This document shows, in pieces, positions 9,329 to 18,514 of a stretch of 64,000 nt of DNA. Position numbers and translations under genes: made by a program. The DNA comes from Hydrogenophaga sp. PAMC20947 (lineage in GTDB: Bacteria > Pseudomonadota > Gammaproteobacteria > Burkholderiales > Burkholderiaceae_C), in assembly GCF_004795855.1 (NCBI RefSeq), contig NZ_CP039252.1, positions 2,790,001 to 2,854,000 on the forward strand. Reading direction: 5' to 3'. Within the stretch, counting starts at the first letter, position 1. Every line of letters begins with the position of its first letter. The notes beneath the pieces are model-generated. The model saw nothing but the letters and a program-made list of their open reading frames with translations. It was not told the DNA's origin and ran no database searches.

Positions 9329-9407
9329 ATGCCGCTGGACCGGCTTTGCCGGGCTGCAGGCATTGCTGCCCCCTTGAGGGGGCGACGCGAAGCGGCGCGG
9401 GGGCGGG
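9329..9407 (+). repeat. Intergenic repeat, copy 1 (flgI-flgJ gap)
   Basis: This copy has three modules in plus-strand order: A, a CCGGCTTTGCCGG hairpin; B, a CCCCCTTGAGGGGG palindrome; C, a GCGAAGCGGCGCGGGGG tail. Module C touches the flgI stop codon, so in the sense of flgI transcription the order after the stop is C-B-A. The same modules recur in at least seven other gaps of this window. Confidence 0.85.
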
Positions 9408-10607
9408 TCATATCACCTCCAGCTCTGCATTCATGGCACCGGCGGCCTTGATGGCCTGCAGAATGGCCAGCAAATCCTGGGGCGTGGCGCCCAGGCCGTT
9501 GAGCATGCGCACGAGGTCCGACAGCTTGGGGGATGCCTCCATCTGCACCAGCGCCCCGCCTTCCTGTGTGATCTTGATATCGGTTTTTTCAGCGACCACG
9601 GTCTGGCCGCCTGACAACGGGTTGGGTTGGCTCACCACGGGTGTGGAGCTGATGCTCACCGACAGGTTGCCGTGGGCCACGGCACAAGGGCCAATGGTCA
9701 CAGCCCCGTTCATCACAATCGAGCCCGTACGGGTATTGATGATCACGCGCGCCGCGGGCACACTGGTTTCCAGCTGGATTTCTTCCACCTCGGCCAGAAA
9801 GCTCACTCGGGCGTTGGGATCGATGGGTGCGCGCAAGCGCACCAGGCGCCCGTCCATGGCATTGGCCGTGCCCTTGCCCATGCGGGTATTGATGGCTTCA
9901 GCCACCCTGCGGGCGGTTTGAAAATCGGAAGCGTTGAGGCCAAGGTCGATGGTGTCGCCCAAAGCAAATGCGGTGGGCACCGTGCGTTCCACCTGCGCGC
10001 CCGAGGGAATCCGGCCCGCGCTCAAGTGGTTGATCTGCACCTTGCTGCCGCCGCCCGAAGCGCCAGCGCCACCCACCAGCAAGTTGCCCTGGGCCAGGGC
10101 ATAGATTTCACCGTCCACCCCCTTCAACGGGGTGGTGATCAGGGTGCCACCCCGCAAGGACTTGGAGTTGCCCATGGACGACACCGTGACATCGATCATC
10201 TGCCCGGGTTGGGCAAAAGCGGGCAACTGCGCGGTGACCAGCACAGCCGCCACGTTCTTCATCTGCACCTTGGCATCGGCGGGCAGGGTCATGCCCAGTT
10301 GCTGCAGGTAGTTGCTCATGCCCTGGGAGGTGTAGGGCATCTGGGTGGTTTGGTCGCCTGTGCCATCCAGCCCAACCACCAGACCAAAGCCGGTGAGCTG
10401 GTTGGTGCGCACACCCTGAACCGCGGCCACTTCCTTGATCCGGATCGCATGGGCATCCAGCGGCCAGCCCAGCCACACCGAACCCATCAACAGCAGGGTG
10501 CTGCAGACCACCACACGGCGCATGCGCGCCAACCAACGTTCTCGCTGGCCATACAGGCGGCGAATGAACTCGGCGGTGGGGACTGGTGCGTGTTTCATGG
10601 TTTCCAT
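9408..10607 (-). CDS. flgI: Flagellar P-ring protein FlgI
   Basis: FlgI is secreted by Sec to the periplasm and forms the P ring around the rod in the peptidoglycan layer. Family hallmarks include IRIKEVAAVQGVRTNQLTG just after the leader, LVVGLDGTGD, and GATPQDLLAILQAIKAAGA near the C-terminus. The start given yields 399 residues with a long n-region. An internal ATG at 10523 would give 371 residues and a compact signal peptide ending DAHA, closer to the usual family length, so the start is uncertain. It lies 12 bases after flgH. Confidence 0.93.
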   Translation of the reverse strand: METMKHAPVPTAEFIRRLYGQRERWLARMRRVVVCSTLLLMGSVWLGWPLDAHAIRIKEVAAVQGVRTNQLTGFGLVVGLDGTGDQTTQMPYTSQGMSNYLQQLGMTLPADAKVQMKNVAAVLVTAQLPAFAQPGQMIDVTVSSMGNSKSLRGGTLITTPLKGVDGEIYALAQGNLLVGGAGASGGGSKVQINHLSAGRIPSGAQVERTVPTAFALGDTIDLGLNASDFQTARRVAEAINTRMGKGTANAMDGRLVRLRAPIDPNARVSFLAEVEEIQLETSVPAARVIINTRTGSIVMNGAVTIGPCAVAHGNLSVSISSTPVVSQPNPLSGGQTVVAEKTDIKITQEGGALVQMEASPKLSDLVRMLNGLGATPQDLLAILQAIKAAGAMNAELEVI

Positions 10608-10619
10608 GCTACGGGAGCA

Positions 10620-11327
10620 TCAGAAGGGGAAAACGCTCAAAAAGGCCCGTGACAACCAGCCAATTGAAAGCGCTTCGTCCACCGGACCTCGTCCACGCGA
10701 TTCAATTCGCGCGTTGGCGACCTGGGTGGAGGCCACCGTATTGCCGGGTTTGATGTGGCGCGGATCAACCGTGCCAGAGAAACGCAACACGTCGACGTTG
10801 TTGTTGACACCGATCTGTTTGTCTCCAGCCACCAGCAGGTGGCCGTTGGGCAGCACCTCTCGCACGGTGACGGTGATCACACCGGAAAAATCGTTGGCAT
10901 TGGTGTTGTCACCTGAGCCTGCAAAAGTGTTACTGGATTCGGCGCCCAGCGTCAGGTTGTTGATTTTGGCCAGATCGGCCGGCTTGATCAGGGGAACTGC
11001 GGTGACGGTTCCACCCACACTGCCGCTTCGATCCACATTGGAGGAGGAGGACTGGTTGGCACTCACCTTTTCGGTGATCTGGATCGTGAGGGTATCGCCG
11101 GGCCAGCGCGCGCGCGGGTCTTCAAATCCGGGTCGGTAGCTGCTGGCCTGAAACAGGCTGCCATTGGTGGGTGTACCCCAGGCTTTGGTGTGGGCGTAAT
11201 CGATGGGCTTCAAAGGCTCGAACTCCACCGGCGTGCTTTGACAAGCGCCCAGCAAGACTGCCGCCCCCAACCAGGCCAGGCGGCCCAGGTTGGCCACAAA
11301 ATACAGCACAGTTTCGCGCAAGGTCAT
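10620..11327 (-). CDS. flgH: Flagellar L-ring lipoprotein FlgH
   Basis: FlgH forms the outer-membrane L ring. The 235-residue precursor has a signal peptide ending in a lipobox (LGAC, Cys29) for lipidation, followed by conserved segments such as GSLFQ, DPRARWPGDTLTI and DPRHIKPGNTV. Length is close to E. coli FlgH (about 232). The ATG at 11327 was chosen for a normal lipoprotein signal; a GTG at 11372 overlapping the flgG stop would add 15 residues. It is translated just after flgG. Confidence 0.94.
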   Translation of the reverse strand: MTLRETVLYFVANLGRLAWLGAAVLLGACQSTPVEFEPLKPIDYAHTKAWGTPTNGSLFQASSYRPGFEDPRARWPGDTLTIQITEKVSANQSSSSNVDRSGSVGGTVTAVPLIKPADLAKINNLTLGAESSNTFAGSGDNTNANDFSGVITVTVREVLPNGHLLVAGDKQIGVNNNVDVLRFSGTVDPRHIKPGNTVASTQVANARIESRGRGPVDEALSIGWLSRAFLSVFPF

Positions 11328-11368
11328 GGCAGGCTTTCGATGCGACTCGCAATCGGTCGTCACGGTGA

Positions 11369-12151
11369 TCACAGTTGTGCCAGGCGCTGCAGCATCTGGT
11401 CGCTGGTCTGGATCGCCTTGGAGTTCATCTCGTAGGCGCGCTGGGTCTGGATCATCGTCACCAGTTCCTGCACCACGTTGACGTTGGACGTCTCGACATA
11501 ACCCTGCATGATCTGGCCCATGCCTGCGCTGCCGGGTGCGCCCGTGATCGGGTTGCCCGATGCGACGCTCTCGGCATAGAGGTTGCCGCCCAGCGGCTCA
11601 AGACCGGCCGGATTCACGAACGTGGCCAGCTCCAGAGTGCCCACCTGCTGGGGCGTGGCATTGGCGGGGAGCTTCACGGTCACCACACCGTCTTTGCCCA
11701 CCGTGATGCTCTGGGCTTCTGCGGGGATGGTGATTCCACCAGCCACAGCCAGGCCGCTGGAAGTCACCAGGCGGCCATCTGCGTCAACCTGCAGGCTGCC
11801 ATCCCGGGTATAGCCCGTGGTGCCGTCGGCCATGGAAACCTGCAGGAACCCGCTCCCGTTGACCGCGAGATCCAGCTGGTTGCCCGACTGTTGCAAGCTG
11901 CCTTGCGTGAACGAACGCGAGGTGGCCACGGTGCGCACGCCCAGACCCACCTGCAAGCCGGTGGGCAAGTTGTTTTGCTCGGTGTCGGCCGCACCCACCT
12001 GCCGCAGGTTCTGGTACATCAGGTCTTCGAACACGGCACTGGAGCGCTTGAAGCCATTCGTCGAGACGTTGGCCATGTTGTTGGAAATCACGTCCAGCTG
12101 GGTTTGCTGGGCCTGCATGCCGGTCTTGGAAATCCACAGCGAATTGATCAT
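11369..12151 (-). CDS. flgG: Distal rod protein FlgG
   Basis: FlgG builds the distal rod through the P and L rings. The 260-residue length matches the family. The N-terminal helix and motif ([18 protein letters not shown]) and the C-terminal helix ([18 protein letters not shown]) are canonical for rod/hook proteins that polymerise through their paired termini. It sits between flgF and flgH in the usual order. Confidence 0.96.
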   Translation of the reverse strand: MINSLWISKTGMQAQQTQLDVISNNMANVSTNGFKRSSAVFEDLMYQNLRQVGAADTEQNNLPTGLQVGLGVRTVATSRSFTQGSLQQSGNQLDLAVNGSGFLQVSMADGTTGYTRDGSLQVDADGRLVTSSGLAVAGGITIPAEAQSITVGKDGVVTVKLPANATPQQVGTLELATFVNPAGLEPLGGNLYAESVASGNPITGAPGSAGMGQIMQGYVETSNVNVVQELVTMIQTQRAYEMNSKAIQTSDQMLQRLAQL

Positions 12152-12188
12152 GGTGTGCTCCGGGGAATGGGGTTGTCTTCAGAGGGAA

Positions 12189-12929
12189 TCAGCCGTTCAT
12201 GCTGAGCAGCTGGCTGGCGGTCTTGTCGTTGGTCTCGCCGTTTTGCAGCATGCGCATCTGCAATTCGAACTGGCGGGAGACGGCGATCATGCCGACCATC
12301 GCCTCAATGGGGTTCACGTTGCTGCCCTCCAGGGCGCCGCCCTGCACGCGGGCCTGCGCATCGCCCGGCAGGGGCTGCCCTTGAGACCCCCGAAACAGGC
12401 CATCGACGCCACGCTTGAGAGCGTTCTCTCCATCGGGCGTCACCAGCTTGAGCTTGCCCAGGCTTTGCGGTGGCGCTTCGCCCACACGAGCGTTCACCGT
12501 TCCGTCGGAGCCTATGTCGAGTTGAGCATTGTTGGGCACCACGATGGGAGCGCCCCCTTCGCTCAATACCGTGTAACCCTGCGCCGTCACCAGCGAGCCG
12601 TTGGCGTTGACTTCGAATGCACCGGCCCGTGTGTAGGCCTCAATGCCATCCAGACCCTGCACACCAAAATAGGCGTTGCCTTTGGCGGCCACGTCCAGGT
12701 TGCGCCCGGTGGGATTGATCGGGCCGGGCGCTTCCAGGTGGCCTGCCGTGGCCTCCAGCGCAAATACCCGCGTGCTCGAACCATCGCCGCGCACCGGCAC
12801 CGCCCGAAATGTCGCCAGCTCGGCCCGAAAGCCAGGCGTAGAGGCGTTGGCCAGGTTGTTGGCCAGGATCTGCTGCCGCTGCGAAGCGGCATTGGCACCG
12901 CTCATGGCGGTGTAGATCATGCGGTCCAT
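12189..12929 (-). CDS. flgF: Proximal rod protein FlgF
   Basis: FlgF is a rod subunit exported by the flagellar system. The 246-residue protein starts MDRMIYTAMSGA, then ILANNLANASTPGFRAEL (rod signature), and ends with a helix containing VSRQFELQMRMLQN. The ATG at 12929 has a GGAG-type ribosome site just upstream; longer in-frame starts run through an intergenic repeat and are rejected. It is followed by flgG after 37 bases. Confidence 0.95.
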   Translation of the reverse strand: MDRMIYTAMSGANAASQRQQILANNLANASTPGFRAELATFRAVPVRGDGSSTRVFALEATAGHLEAPGPINPTGRNLDVAAKGNAYFGVQGLDGIEAYTRAGAFEVNANGSLVTAQGYTVLSEGGAPIVVPNNAQLDIGSDGTVNARVGEAPPQSLGKLKLVTPDGENALKRGVDGLFRGSQGQPLPGDAQARVQGGALEGSNVNPIEAMVGMIAVSRQFELQMRMLQNGETNDKTASQLLSMNG

Positions 12930-12989
12930 ATCGGGCTCCGGTCGTTTTCTTGGTTTCGAAACAGCTCCGACGCATGGGCTGAAGCCCAG

Positions 12990-13062
12990 GGCGCCGTGGA
13001 ACCGGCTTTGCCGGGCCGCCAGTGCCACCCCCATTCAAAGGGTCACACACGGCTCGGCCGGG
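12990..13062 (+). repeat. Intergenic repeat, copy 2 (flgE-flgF gap), degraded
   Basis: Module A (GGAACCGGCTTTGCCGGGCC) is well preserved, while B and C have decayed to CCACCCCCATTCAAAGGGTC and a GGCTCGGCCGGG tail. It abuts the flgE stop codon with the same orientation relative to flgE as copy 1 has to flgI. Confidence 0.7.
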
Positions 13063-14277
13063 TTATCTCATGTTCAACAGCGTGCTCATGATCTGGTCTT
13101 GCGTCTTGATGGTCTGGGCGTTGGCCTGGTAGGCCCGTTGCGCCGTCATCATGTTGACCAGCTCACCGGTCAAATCGACGTTGGAGTCTTCCAGAGCGCC
13201 CGATTTCAGCGAGCCAAACTTGCCCTCGCCCGGGGCGCCCGCAATCGGCTCGCCTGATGCGGCCGTTGCGACCCAGTTGCCTCCACCTGTCGGCGAGAGG
13301 CCCTGCGCATTGCGGAAGTTGACCAGCGCAATCTGGCCGGCGGCCTGGGACTGACCATTGGAATAGCGGGCCGTGATCACGCCGTTGTCGCCAATGCCCA
13401 GGCTGGTCAGTTCACCAGGTCGGTAACCGTCCTGCGACAGATTGGACACCGCAAAATCTGCACCGAATTGGGTGATGTCATCGAAACTGATGTCGACGTT
13501 GAATACCTCAGCAGGGTCGTTGGGCGAGGCCAGCTGCAACTGGGGAATCACCGTCGCGGGATCCAGCGTGCCGTCGGCCAGGAAGTTGACGGCAAAAGGC
13601 ACCGAAGCCGCAGGATCCGCGCCGTTCACGCCCGGATAAACGTTCCACTGGTTGTTGCCAACCTTTTCAAAAACGAAGGTCACCGGCACTTCCAGGCCCT
13701 GGGCATCAAACCCGTTGAGCGAGGTGCTGTAGGTTCCAAATGGCGTGGGGGGAACCACGGCCGCGGCGATGGGTGCCCGCGCATCCAGATTGAACTCGGC
13801 GGTGATGGCGGTCGTCAGCTTCGCCGGAATGGGGCCGCCCGTCGGCAGCTTGAGTGGCTGCGACTCAAATGCGGTCCGCACACCTGCGGCATCGGTCGGA
13901 TAACCCATCAGGTTGGCACCTTCGTTGGTGATGATATTGCCAACGTTGTCCAGCTTGAACATACCCGCTCGCGAGTAGGCCATGGAACCATCGGGCATGG
14001 TCACTTCGAAAAAGCCGTTGCCGTTGATGGCCACGTCCATGTCATTTCCGGTGACCGTGATGTTGCCCTGAGTGAACATCTGTGACACCGTGGCCACGGT
14101 CACACCAATGCCCGAATTGATGCCGCCCGAAGCGTTGATCGAGCTGGCGTACAACTCAGAGAATTCAGCTCGCGACGTTTTCATACCCACGGTGTTGGCG
14201 TTGGCGATGTTGTGGCCAATCACGTCGAGGTTGCGGCTGGAGGCGTTGAGGCCAGAGAGGCCATGCTGGAAAGCCAT
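13063..14277 (-). CDS. flgE: Flagellar hook protein FlgE
   Basis: FlgE polymerises into the hook, the universal joint; its length is set by FliK. The 404-residue protein matches E. coli FlgE (about 402). It has the N-terminal signature LDVIGHNIANANTVGMKTS and a C-terminal helix MMTAQRAYQANAQTIKTQD. FlgE1-type core domains lie between. It follows flgD by 66 bases and precedes flgF, the usual order. Confidence 0.96.
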   Translation of the reverse strand: MAFQHGLSGLNASSRNLDVIGHNIANANTVGMKTSRAEFSELYASSINASGGINSGIGVTVATVSQMFTQGNITVTGNDMDVAINGNGFFEVTMPDGSMAYSRAGMFKLDNVGNIITNEGANLMGYPTDAAGVRTAFESQPLKLPTGGPIPAKLTTAITAEFNLDARAPIAAAVVPPTPFGTYSTSLNGFDAQGLEVPVTFVFEKVGNNQWNVYPGVNGADPAASVPFAVNFLADGTLDPATVIPQLQLASPNDPAEVFNVDISFDDITQFGADFAVSNLSQDGYRPGELTSLGIGDNGVITARYSNGQSQAAGQIALVNFRNAQGLSPTGGGNWVATAASGEPIAGAPGEGKFGSLKSGALEDSNVDLTGELVNMMTAQRAYQANAQTIKTQDQIMSTLLNMR

Positions 14278-14343
14278 GATGATGTCCTTTGGAGGCGGGT
14301 GATGGGGGGTCAGAAAAGAACGATGGAGCGGGTCTGCAAGGGG

Positions 14344-15000
14344 TTACATGAACGCCCTGGCCTGGTCGTAGGCGACCGAACGGCCGTTTTGCAACTGCAG
14401 CGTCATGGCGCCATTGGTCATGCCGACCGAAGCCACCTTGATGCGCGACAGCGGCGTCGCTTCGATCACCTGGGTGCCTTGAGAAGCGCGCACGGAAAAA
14501 CTGGCAATACTGGCTGGCGGAATGGCACCGGCGTTCCACTCAAAGGCATGCTGCCCAGCGCCCTGCGCGCCCATGTCCACGGTGTCAATCAGCGCGCCGT
14601 TGACGCCCACGATGTCGACATAGACCTGGCTGGCGCCCGACGGCAGCGACAAGGCGCCCTTGCCTACCGTGCCCTCAAAGCTGAGTTCTTTGCCATCGAT
14701 CAGGACTTCGCGCCCGATCAACGAAGCACCCTGCAGGGACTGTGTGGCGCTCATCTGACTGGCCATGCCCTTGAGCGTGGCGTTGAGTTCCTGGATGCCG
14801 CTGACCGTGTTGATCTGCGCCATCTGGGTCGTCATCTGCGCGTTGTCCATCGGGTTGAGCGGATCCTGGTTGTTGATCTGTGCGACGAGCAACTTGAGGA
14901 AGCGGTCTTGCGAGGCCTCAGGGTCCGTGGCGCTGTTGCTGCTCGTGGATGTGGTGGAACCCACGGTGTTACCGAGGTTGCTGAGATCAATCGGCGTCAT
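14344..15000 (-). CDS. flgD: Hook-cap (scaffolding) protein FlgD
   Basis: FlgD caps the growing hook and lets FlgE subunits assemble, then is replaced by FlgK. The 218-residue protein carries the family core (QDRFLKLLVAQINNQDPLNP at about residues 30-49, with NAQMTTQMAQ after it) and the beta-rich C-terminal part (FEWNAGAIPPASIASFSVRA). E. coli FlgD is about 231 residues. The Ser/Thr-rich stretch before the core is a disordered export segment. Confidence 0.95.
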   Translation of the reverse strand: MTPIDLSNLGNTVGSTTSTSSNSATDPEASQDRFLKLLVAQINNQDPLNPMDNAQMTTQMAQINTVSGIQELNATLKGMASQMSATQSLQGASLIGREVLIDGKELSFEGTVGKGALSLPSGASQVYVDIVGVNGALIDTVDMGAQGAGQHAFEWNAGAIPPASIASFSVRASQGTQVIEATPLSRIKVASVGMTNGAMTLQLQNGRSVAYDQARAFM

Positions 15001-15017
15001 GGTTTTTCAGTTCTCGT

Positions 15018-15422
15018 TTATTGACCCATTTGAAGGGTCTTGAGCAGCAGGGACTTGGCCGTATTCATGACCTCAACGTTGTTCTGGTACGAACGCGAAG
15101 CCGACATCATGTTGACCATTTCTTCCACCGGATTCACATTGGAATGGGTCACATATCCTTCGGCATCAGCGCTGGGGTGGTAGGGGTCGTGCACCTTGCG
15201 CCCGGGCGCTTCGCTCTCGGTGATGTTCTTCACCTTGACGCCCGCATCACCCTGCCCGCCCATGGGCACGCTCTGAAACACCACCTGTCGCGCCTTGTAG
15301 CTTTGCCCGTCAGGCCCGGCCACCGCATCGGCATTGGCCAGATTGCTGGCCACCACGTTGAGACGCTGCGACTGCGAGCTGATGGCACTGCCGGAAACCC
15401 CAAAAATGGCAAACATCGACAT
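15018..15422 (-). CDS. flgC: Proximal rod protein FlgC
   Basis: FlgC is one of three small proximal-rod proteins. The 134-residue length is normal. Signature elements are [19 protein letters not shown] near the N-terminus and [20 protein letters not shown] in the C-terminal helix. It lies between flgB and flgD; a repeat separates it from flgB. Confidence 0.96.
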   Translation of the reverse strand: MSMFAIFGVSGSAISSQSQRLNVVASNLANADAVAGPDGQSYKARQVVFQSVPMGGQGDAGVKVKNITESEAPGRKVHDPYHPSADAEGYVTHSNVNPVEEMVNMMSASRSYQNNVEVMNTAKSLLLKTLQMGQ

Positions 15423-15467
15423 GACTGATTCCTTTCAGAAACCGCACAGACGCAGGAGCGAGGTGCA

Positions 15468-15560
15468 TTGAACCAAGGACACCGCAGAACTGGCTTTGCC
15501 AGGCTGCAGGTGTCGCCCCCTGGAGGGGGTCGCGCGCAGCGCGGCGGGGGTGAGGCAAAG
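15468..15560 (+). repeat. Intergenic repeat, copy 3 (flgB-flgC gap)
   Basis: Module A appears as CTGGCTTTGCCAGG (compensatory changes keep the hairpin), module B as CCCCCTGGAGGGGG and module C as GCGCAGCGCGGCGGGGG. It lies about 27 bases beyond the flgB stop, with the orientation C-B-A in the sense of flgB. The compensatory changes in A suggest that the hairpin matters. Confidence 0.8.
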
Positions 15561-15586
15561 AACTGCGATGCGGGGGGTGCTCATAT

Positions 15587-15985
15587 TCACTGCCCCGTGA
15601 TCGCGCTGAGCATGGTTTTCACATGCGAGTTGATGAAACGCAGCGTGGACTCATAGCGGATGCTGTTGTCCACAAAATTGGCCCGCTCGCGGTCCAGGTC
15701 CACCGAGTTGCCATCCTGGCTGGGCTGGGTCTGCACCGTGTAGGCCATGGCGGGGTCCCGTGCATCGCGGGTGCCCAGGCGCATGTGTTGCGCGTTGGTC
15801 TGGGTCGGCGCTGTGGTGCTGGTGCCTGACACATCTTTGAGCGCCGCCGCAAAGTCGAAATCGCGAGCAATGTAGCCCGGCGTATCGGCATTGGCAATGT
15901 TGCTGGCGATCACCTGCTGACGCTGGGAACGCAGCACGAGCGAGTTGGCGTAATTGCCCAACTGGCTGGTCATTTGCTCAAGCAT
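15587..15985 (-). CDS. flgB: Proximal rod protein FlgB
   Basis: FlgB is a proximal-rod subunit and the first gene of the flgBCDEFGHIJKL run. The 132-residue protein has SNIANADTPGYIARDFDF, the rod signature. The ATG at 15985 is favoured by an AGGAG site a few bases upstream; the longer in-frame ATG at 16036 would add residues with no family resemblance. Expression is expected from a promoter in the divergent gap shared with flgA. Confidence 0.95.
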   Translation of the reverse strand: MLEQMTSQLGNYANSLVLRSQRQQVIASNIANADTPGYIARDFDFAAALKDVSGTSTTAPTQTNAQHMRLGTRDARDPAMAYTVQTQPSQDGNSVDLDRERANFVDNSIRYESTLRFINSHVKTMLSAITGQ

Positions 15986-16237
15986 CTGGCACTCCTGACT
16001 TGTTGATGGGGCGGTGCAAAACTGCGAAAAACGCATTTATCGACCGGGATGAAAGTGAGTATGGGAAAACTTGAGCCTGAGCAATGGCAGGAACAAGCGC
16101 TGCTTTTGCAGGTATTTCCCGGCTTTCCCCGTCAGCCACCCGCACTACAGTCGTTTTCAACGGGCAAGGGTCCGGGTTTCACCGCCCGCCTCTGAAACCG
16201 GCCAATCGGCCGAATCTGCTGCCCACGTCTGGAAGCC
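15986..16237. promoter_or_regulatory. Divergent control region of flgB and flgA
   Basis: This 252-base gap separates oppositely transcribed flgB and flgA, so it should carry two promoters, by analogy with FlhDC-activated flgA/flgB regions elsewhere. On the minus strand GTCGATAA near 16036-16043 resembles a sigma-28 minus-10, but no matching minus-35 lies at the right spacing. I could not identify an FlhDC box with confidence. Confidence 0.45.
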
Positions 16238-17026
16238 ATGAAACACGATCACCATCTCCGTCCAGTCCGCAGCCGCCTCCAGGCGCTGTGCTGGCCGATG
16301 CTGGCCGGCGTGTGGCTGGCCATGGCCAGTACCGCCGGCCTGGCCCAGGTGCCGTTCGCCTCGGGCGCGGCGGTCACCGCCAACGACCGCGCCCACCTCG
16401 CCCAGATGGCGCGCGACTGGATCGAGCCAGCCTTGGTCAACACCTTGTCCGAAGTTCCCGACAATGTGCTGCGCCCTGAAATTCTCATGGGATCGCTGGA
16501 CTCGCGATTGCGCCTCGCGCCTTGCGCGCGCATCGAACCCTACCTGCCCAGCGGCACCCGGCTCTGGGGCCGCAGCCGCATCGGTTTGCGATGCATCGAA
16601 GGCCAGGTGCATTGGAACGTGTTTGTGCCCGTCACCGTCAAAGCCTGGGGCCCCGCCTGGGTGCTCAAGCGCCCCGTGCCAGCCGGCACCATGCTGACTC
16701 AAGATGACGCCGACATAGCCGAAATCGACTGGGCGGAGCAGTCGTCCAACGTCCTGGCCACCCCCGACAGCTGGGTGGGACAACAGGCTGCTTTTTCCCT
16801 GGCGCCTGGTCAGGCGCTTCGCTTTAATATGGTGCGGCCCACGCCGGTCTTCACCCGTGGCTCCCAAGTTCGGGTCAAAAGCGTGGGCTCGGGCTTCCAT
16901 GTGGTGGTGAGTGGTCAGGCCATGGATGAAGGCATCGTGGGCCAGGCCGCACGGGTGAAACTCAGCAGTGGCAAAATCATCACCGGAACGGTGCGCACTG
17001 GCCAGGTCGTTGAGGTCCGGCTGTGA
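16238..17026 (+). CDS. flgA: P-ring assembly chaperone FlgA
   Basis: FlgA is a periplasmic chaperone for FlgI. The 262-residue precursor begins with a Sec signal peptide (hydrophobic residues about 18-34, likely cleavage near GLAQ). It contains the SAF-type domain in the second half, with PVPAGTMLTQDDAD and conserved C-terminal GQVVEVRL. It is transcribed away from flgB, and flgM follows after 127 bases behind its own late promoter. Confidence 0.93.
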   Translation: MKHDHHLRPVRSRLQALCWPMLAGVWLAMASTAGLAQVPFASGAAVTANDRAHLAQMARDWIEPALVNTLSEVPDNVLRPEILMGSLDSRLRLAPCARIEPYLPSGTRLWGRSRIGLRCIEGQVHWNVFVPVTVKAWGPAWVLKRPVPAGTMLTQDDADIAEIDWAEQSSNVLATPDSWVGQQAAFSLAPGQALRFNMVRPTPVFTRGSQVRVKSVGSGFHVVVSGQAMDEGIVGQAARVKLSSGKIITGTVRTGQVVEVRL

Positions 17027-17085
17027 ACGGGCGTTTATTTAGTGCATTTGCTTACTTTTTCGTGATTTACTCGTCGAAAAAGACC

Positions 17086-17113
17086 TCAAGTTCCCGTTCT
17101 TTTGAGCCGATAG
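17086..17113 (+). promoter_or_regulatory. Sigma-28 (FliA) promoter of flgM-flgN
   Basis: TCAAGTTC (17086-17093) and GCCGATAG (17106-17113) are separated by 12 bases, close to the FliA consensus TAAAGTTT-N11-GCCGATAA. It lies 40 bases before the flgM start. Just upstream, CTTTTTCG and CGAAAAAG (17055-17082) form a dyad that may help end flgA transcripts. A late promoter here lets FlgM be made in proportion to free sigma-28. Confidence 0.85.
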
Positions 17114-17153
17114 TCTTTCCACAACGCCCCTGTTTTGGGGTTTGGAGAGTGAA

Positions 17154-17516
17154 ATGAAAGTCGATTCGTCCCCTGATTCCTATATTGGATCGGTTGCCGG
17201 TGGCCCGCAAAGAGCGGCCGCACAGCCTCCTGCTGGCGCCGAATCGGCGGCGGCAGCCAGCGCTGCGGCCAAGCCGCAGGCCAGTGCAGGCGTTACCGTC
17301 ACCCTGTCGTCGTCCACCACCCAGGCGCTGTCAGGTGCAGGTGGCAGCAACAACGATGTGTTCAACGCCGACAAGGTTGAGTCCATGAAGGCTGCCATTG
17401 CCAATGGCACCTTCGAGGTCAACGCCGAAGCCATCGCCGACAAGATGCTGTCCAACGCCGCTGAAATGCTCAACAGCAGCAGTGGCGCAGGTGGCAGCGG
17501 CGGCGCCTCAAGCTGA
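17154..17516 (+). CDS. flgM: Anti-sigma-28 factor FlgM
   Basis: FlgM binds FliA until the hook-basal body is complete and is then exported. The 120-residue protein has an Ala-rich disordered N-terminal half and a C-terminal sigma-binding half (NADKVESMKAAIANGTFEV, then AIADKML). The ATG at 17154 has a GGAGAGTG ribosome site; a TTG at 17142 is less likely. It is followed by flgN after 28 bases. Confidence 0.93.
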   Translation: MKVDSSPDSYIGSVAGGPQRAAAQPPAGAESAAAASAAAKPQASAGVTVTLSSSTTQALSGAGGSNNDVFNADKVESMKAAIANGTFEVNAEAIADKMLSNAAEMLNSSSGAGGSGGASS

Positions 17517-17544
17517 TCTGCCTCATTGACAGGGTTTCTTCACC

Positions 17545-17904
17545 ATGAGCACCACCGCCCACCCCTGGACCATCGAGTTGCGCAACCGGCTGGACGCGCT
17601 GGAAGCGGCTTTGATTCGCGGTGATGCCAACGAGGTGGAGAGCGCCAGCGCCCAGGTGCAAGCGGTCTTGCAGCATGCCCCCAAAACGGCTGAATTCGGC
17701 CAGGCGGGTGGAACGCTGCGCGCGGAGATACTGGATCAGGCGCAACGTTTTGGCCAGTTGCGCCAGGCTGTGATGCGCGCCAACGGCCTCAATGAGCGCG
17801 CCTTGCTGAGCCTGTTGCCCGGCCATGCCCGGAAACCCACCTATGGGCGCCTGAACGGCGCCAAACAGGGCGGCGGGCCAAGCCAGGCCTACCTGAGCGC
17901 CTGA
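17545..17904 (+). CDS. flgN: Export chaperone FlgN for FlgK and FlgL
   Basis: FlgN is a cytoplasmic chaperone for the junction proteins. The 119-residue, mostly helical protein follows flgM and has the weakly conserved long helices of the family (ELRNRLDALEAALIRGDANE) and a C-terminal stretch ending YGRLNGAK. The assignment rests on position and helical pattern more than on sequence identity. It ends the flgMN unit. Confidence 0.85.
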   Translation: MSTTAHPWTIELRNRLDALEAALIRGDANEVESASAQVQAVLQHAPKTAEFGQAGGTLRAEILDQAQRFGQLRQAVMRANGLNERALLSLLPGHARKPTYGRLNGAKQGGGPSQAYLSA

Positions 17905-18514
17905 CCCGAACGGCAGTCCTCTATTGCTCACGCCAGTCGTCGCTGGCGGATGCATTGGCGGCCACTTCCGTCACCCCGTGGCGCGCACTGCCAACGGAAA
18001 AACACGCACACATCGCATTGTGAAATCGCGCTTGTGGCAGATTTGAGGCGGCTATTCAACCCCGAAGGGGCAGCGCTCTCGATCTGGATCACCCAATGCG
18101 CCACCAAGCCTAGGGGTTCAATCAACACGCCCAGATCTCGGCCCAATGCTGTGGCTCCAGCTGACCGGGCATTGCATCGTGATCACAGCGGTGCCAGCTC
18201 ACGGCACCTTTGCTCGCAGCGAGGCAAACCGGCGGTGGCACGGTGGGCCTGGTCGCGTGGCCCGATCCGCAGCAAGGGGCGATCTCCTCGCAAAGCAAAT
18301 TGGTGTGAACAGCCCCAGTCCGACGAGACGGCCTTGCCGTATCCGCGTTCCGACGCCGCACGGCCCTAGGGCGATCACCCAAACAACCGCACTCAGGTTG
18401 ACTTGTTCAGTGCTTCAGCGTGTGAGCCGCGCTGCTACATTGACTTTCACTCAGCAAGGCGTCGCCACAGCGCGCCTTTCGCTCACGGCTTGACGCCCTG
18501 TAGGAAGCCTCCCC
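17905..18514. other. 610-base gap without a convincing gene
   Basis: Open frames on both strands here are Arg/Pro-rich or short and look spurious. The gap separates the conserved flgMN unit from the accessory glycan cassette and must hold the cassette promoter. Two TTGACT boxes (near 18399 and 18441) could be minus-35 elements, but no good minus-10 follows either. A small CCCCGAAGGGG hairpin lies at 18060-18070. Confidence 0.5.

Noticed and set aside
16036..16043. GTCGATAA on the minus strand as a sigma-28 promoter of flgB
   Set aside because: No minus-35 match 11-12 bases upstream, and flgB is expected to be an early FlhDC-dependent gene.
18122..18382. 86-residue minus-strand frame in the gap before the glycan cassette
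   Set aside because: Cys/Arg/His-rich random-looking sequence with no motif; the plus-strand frames over it are equally unconvincing.
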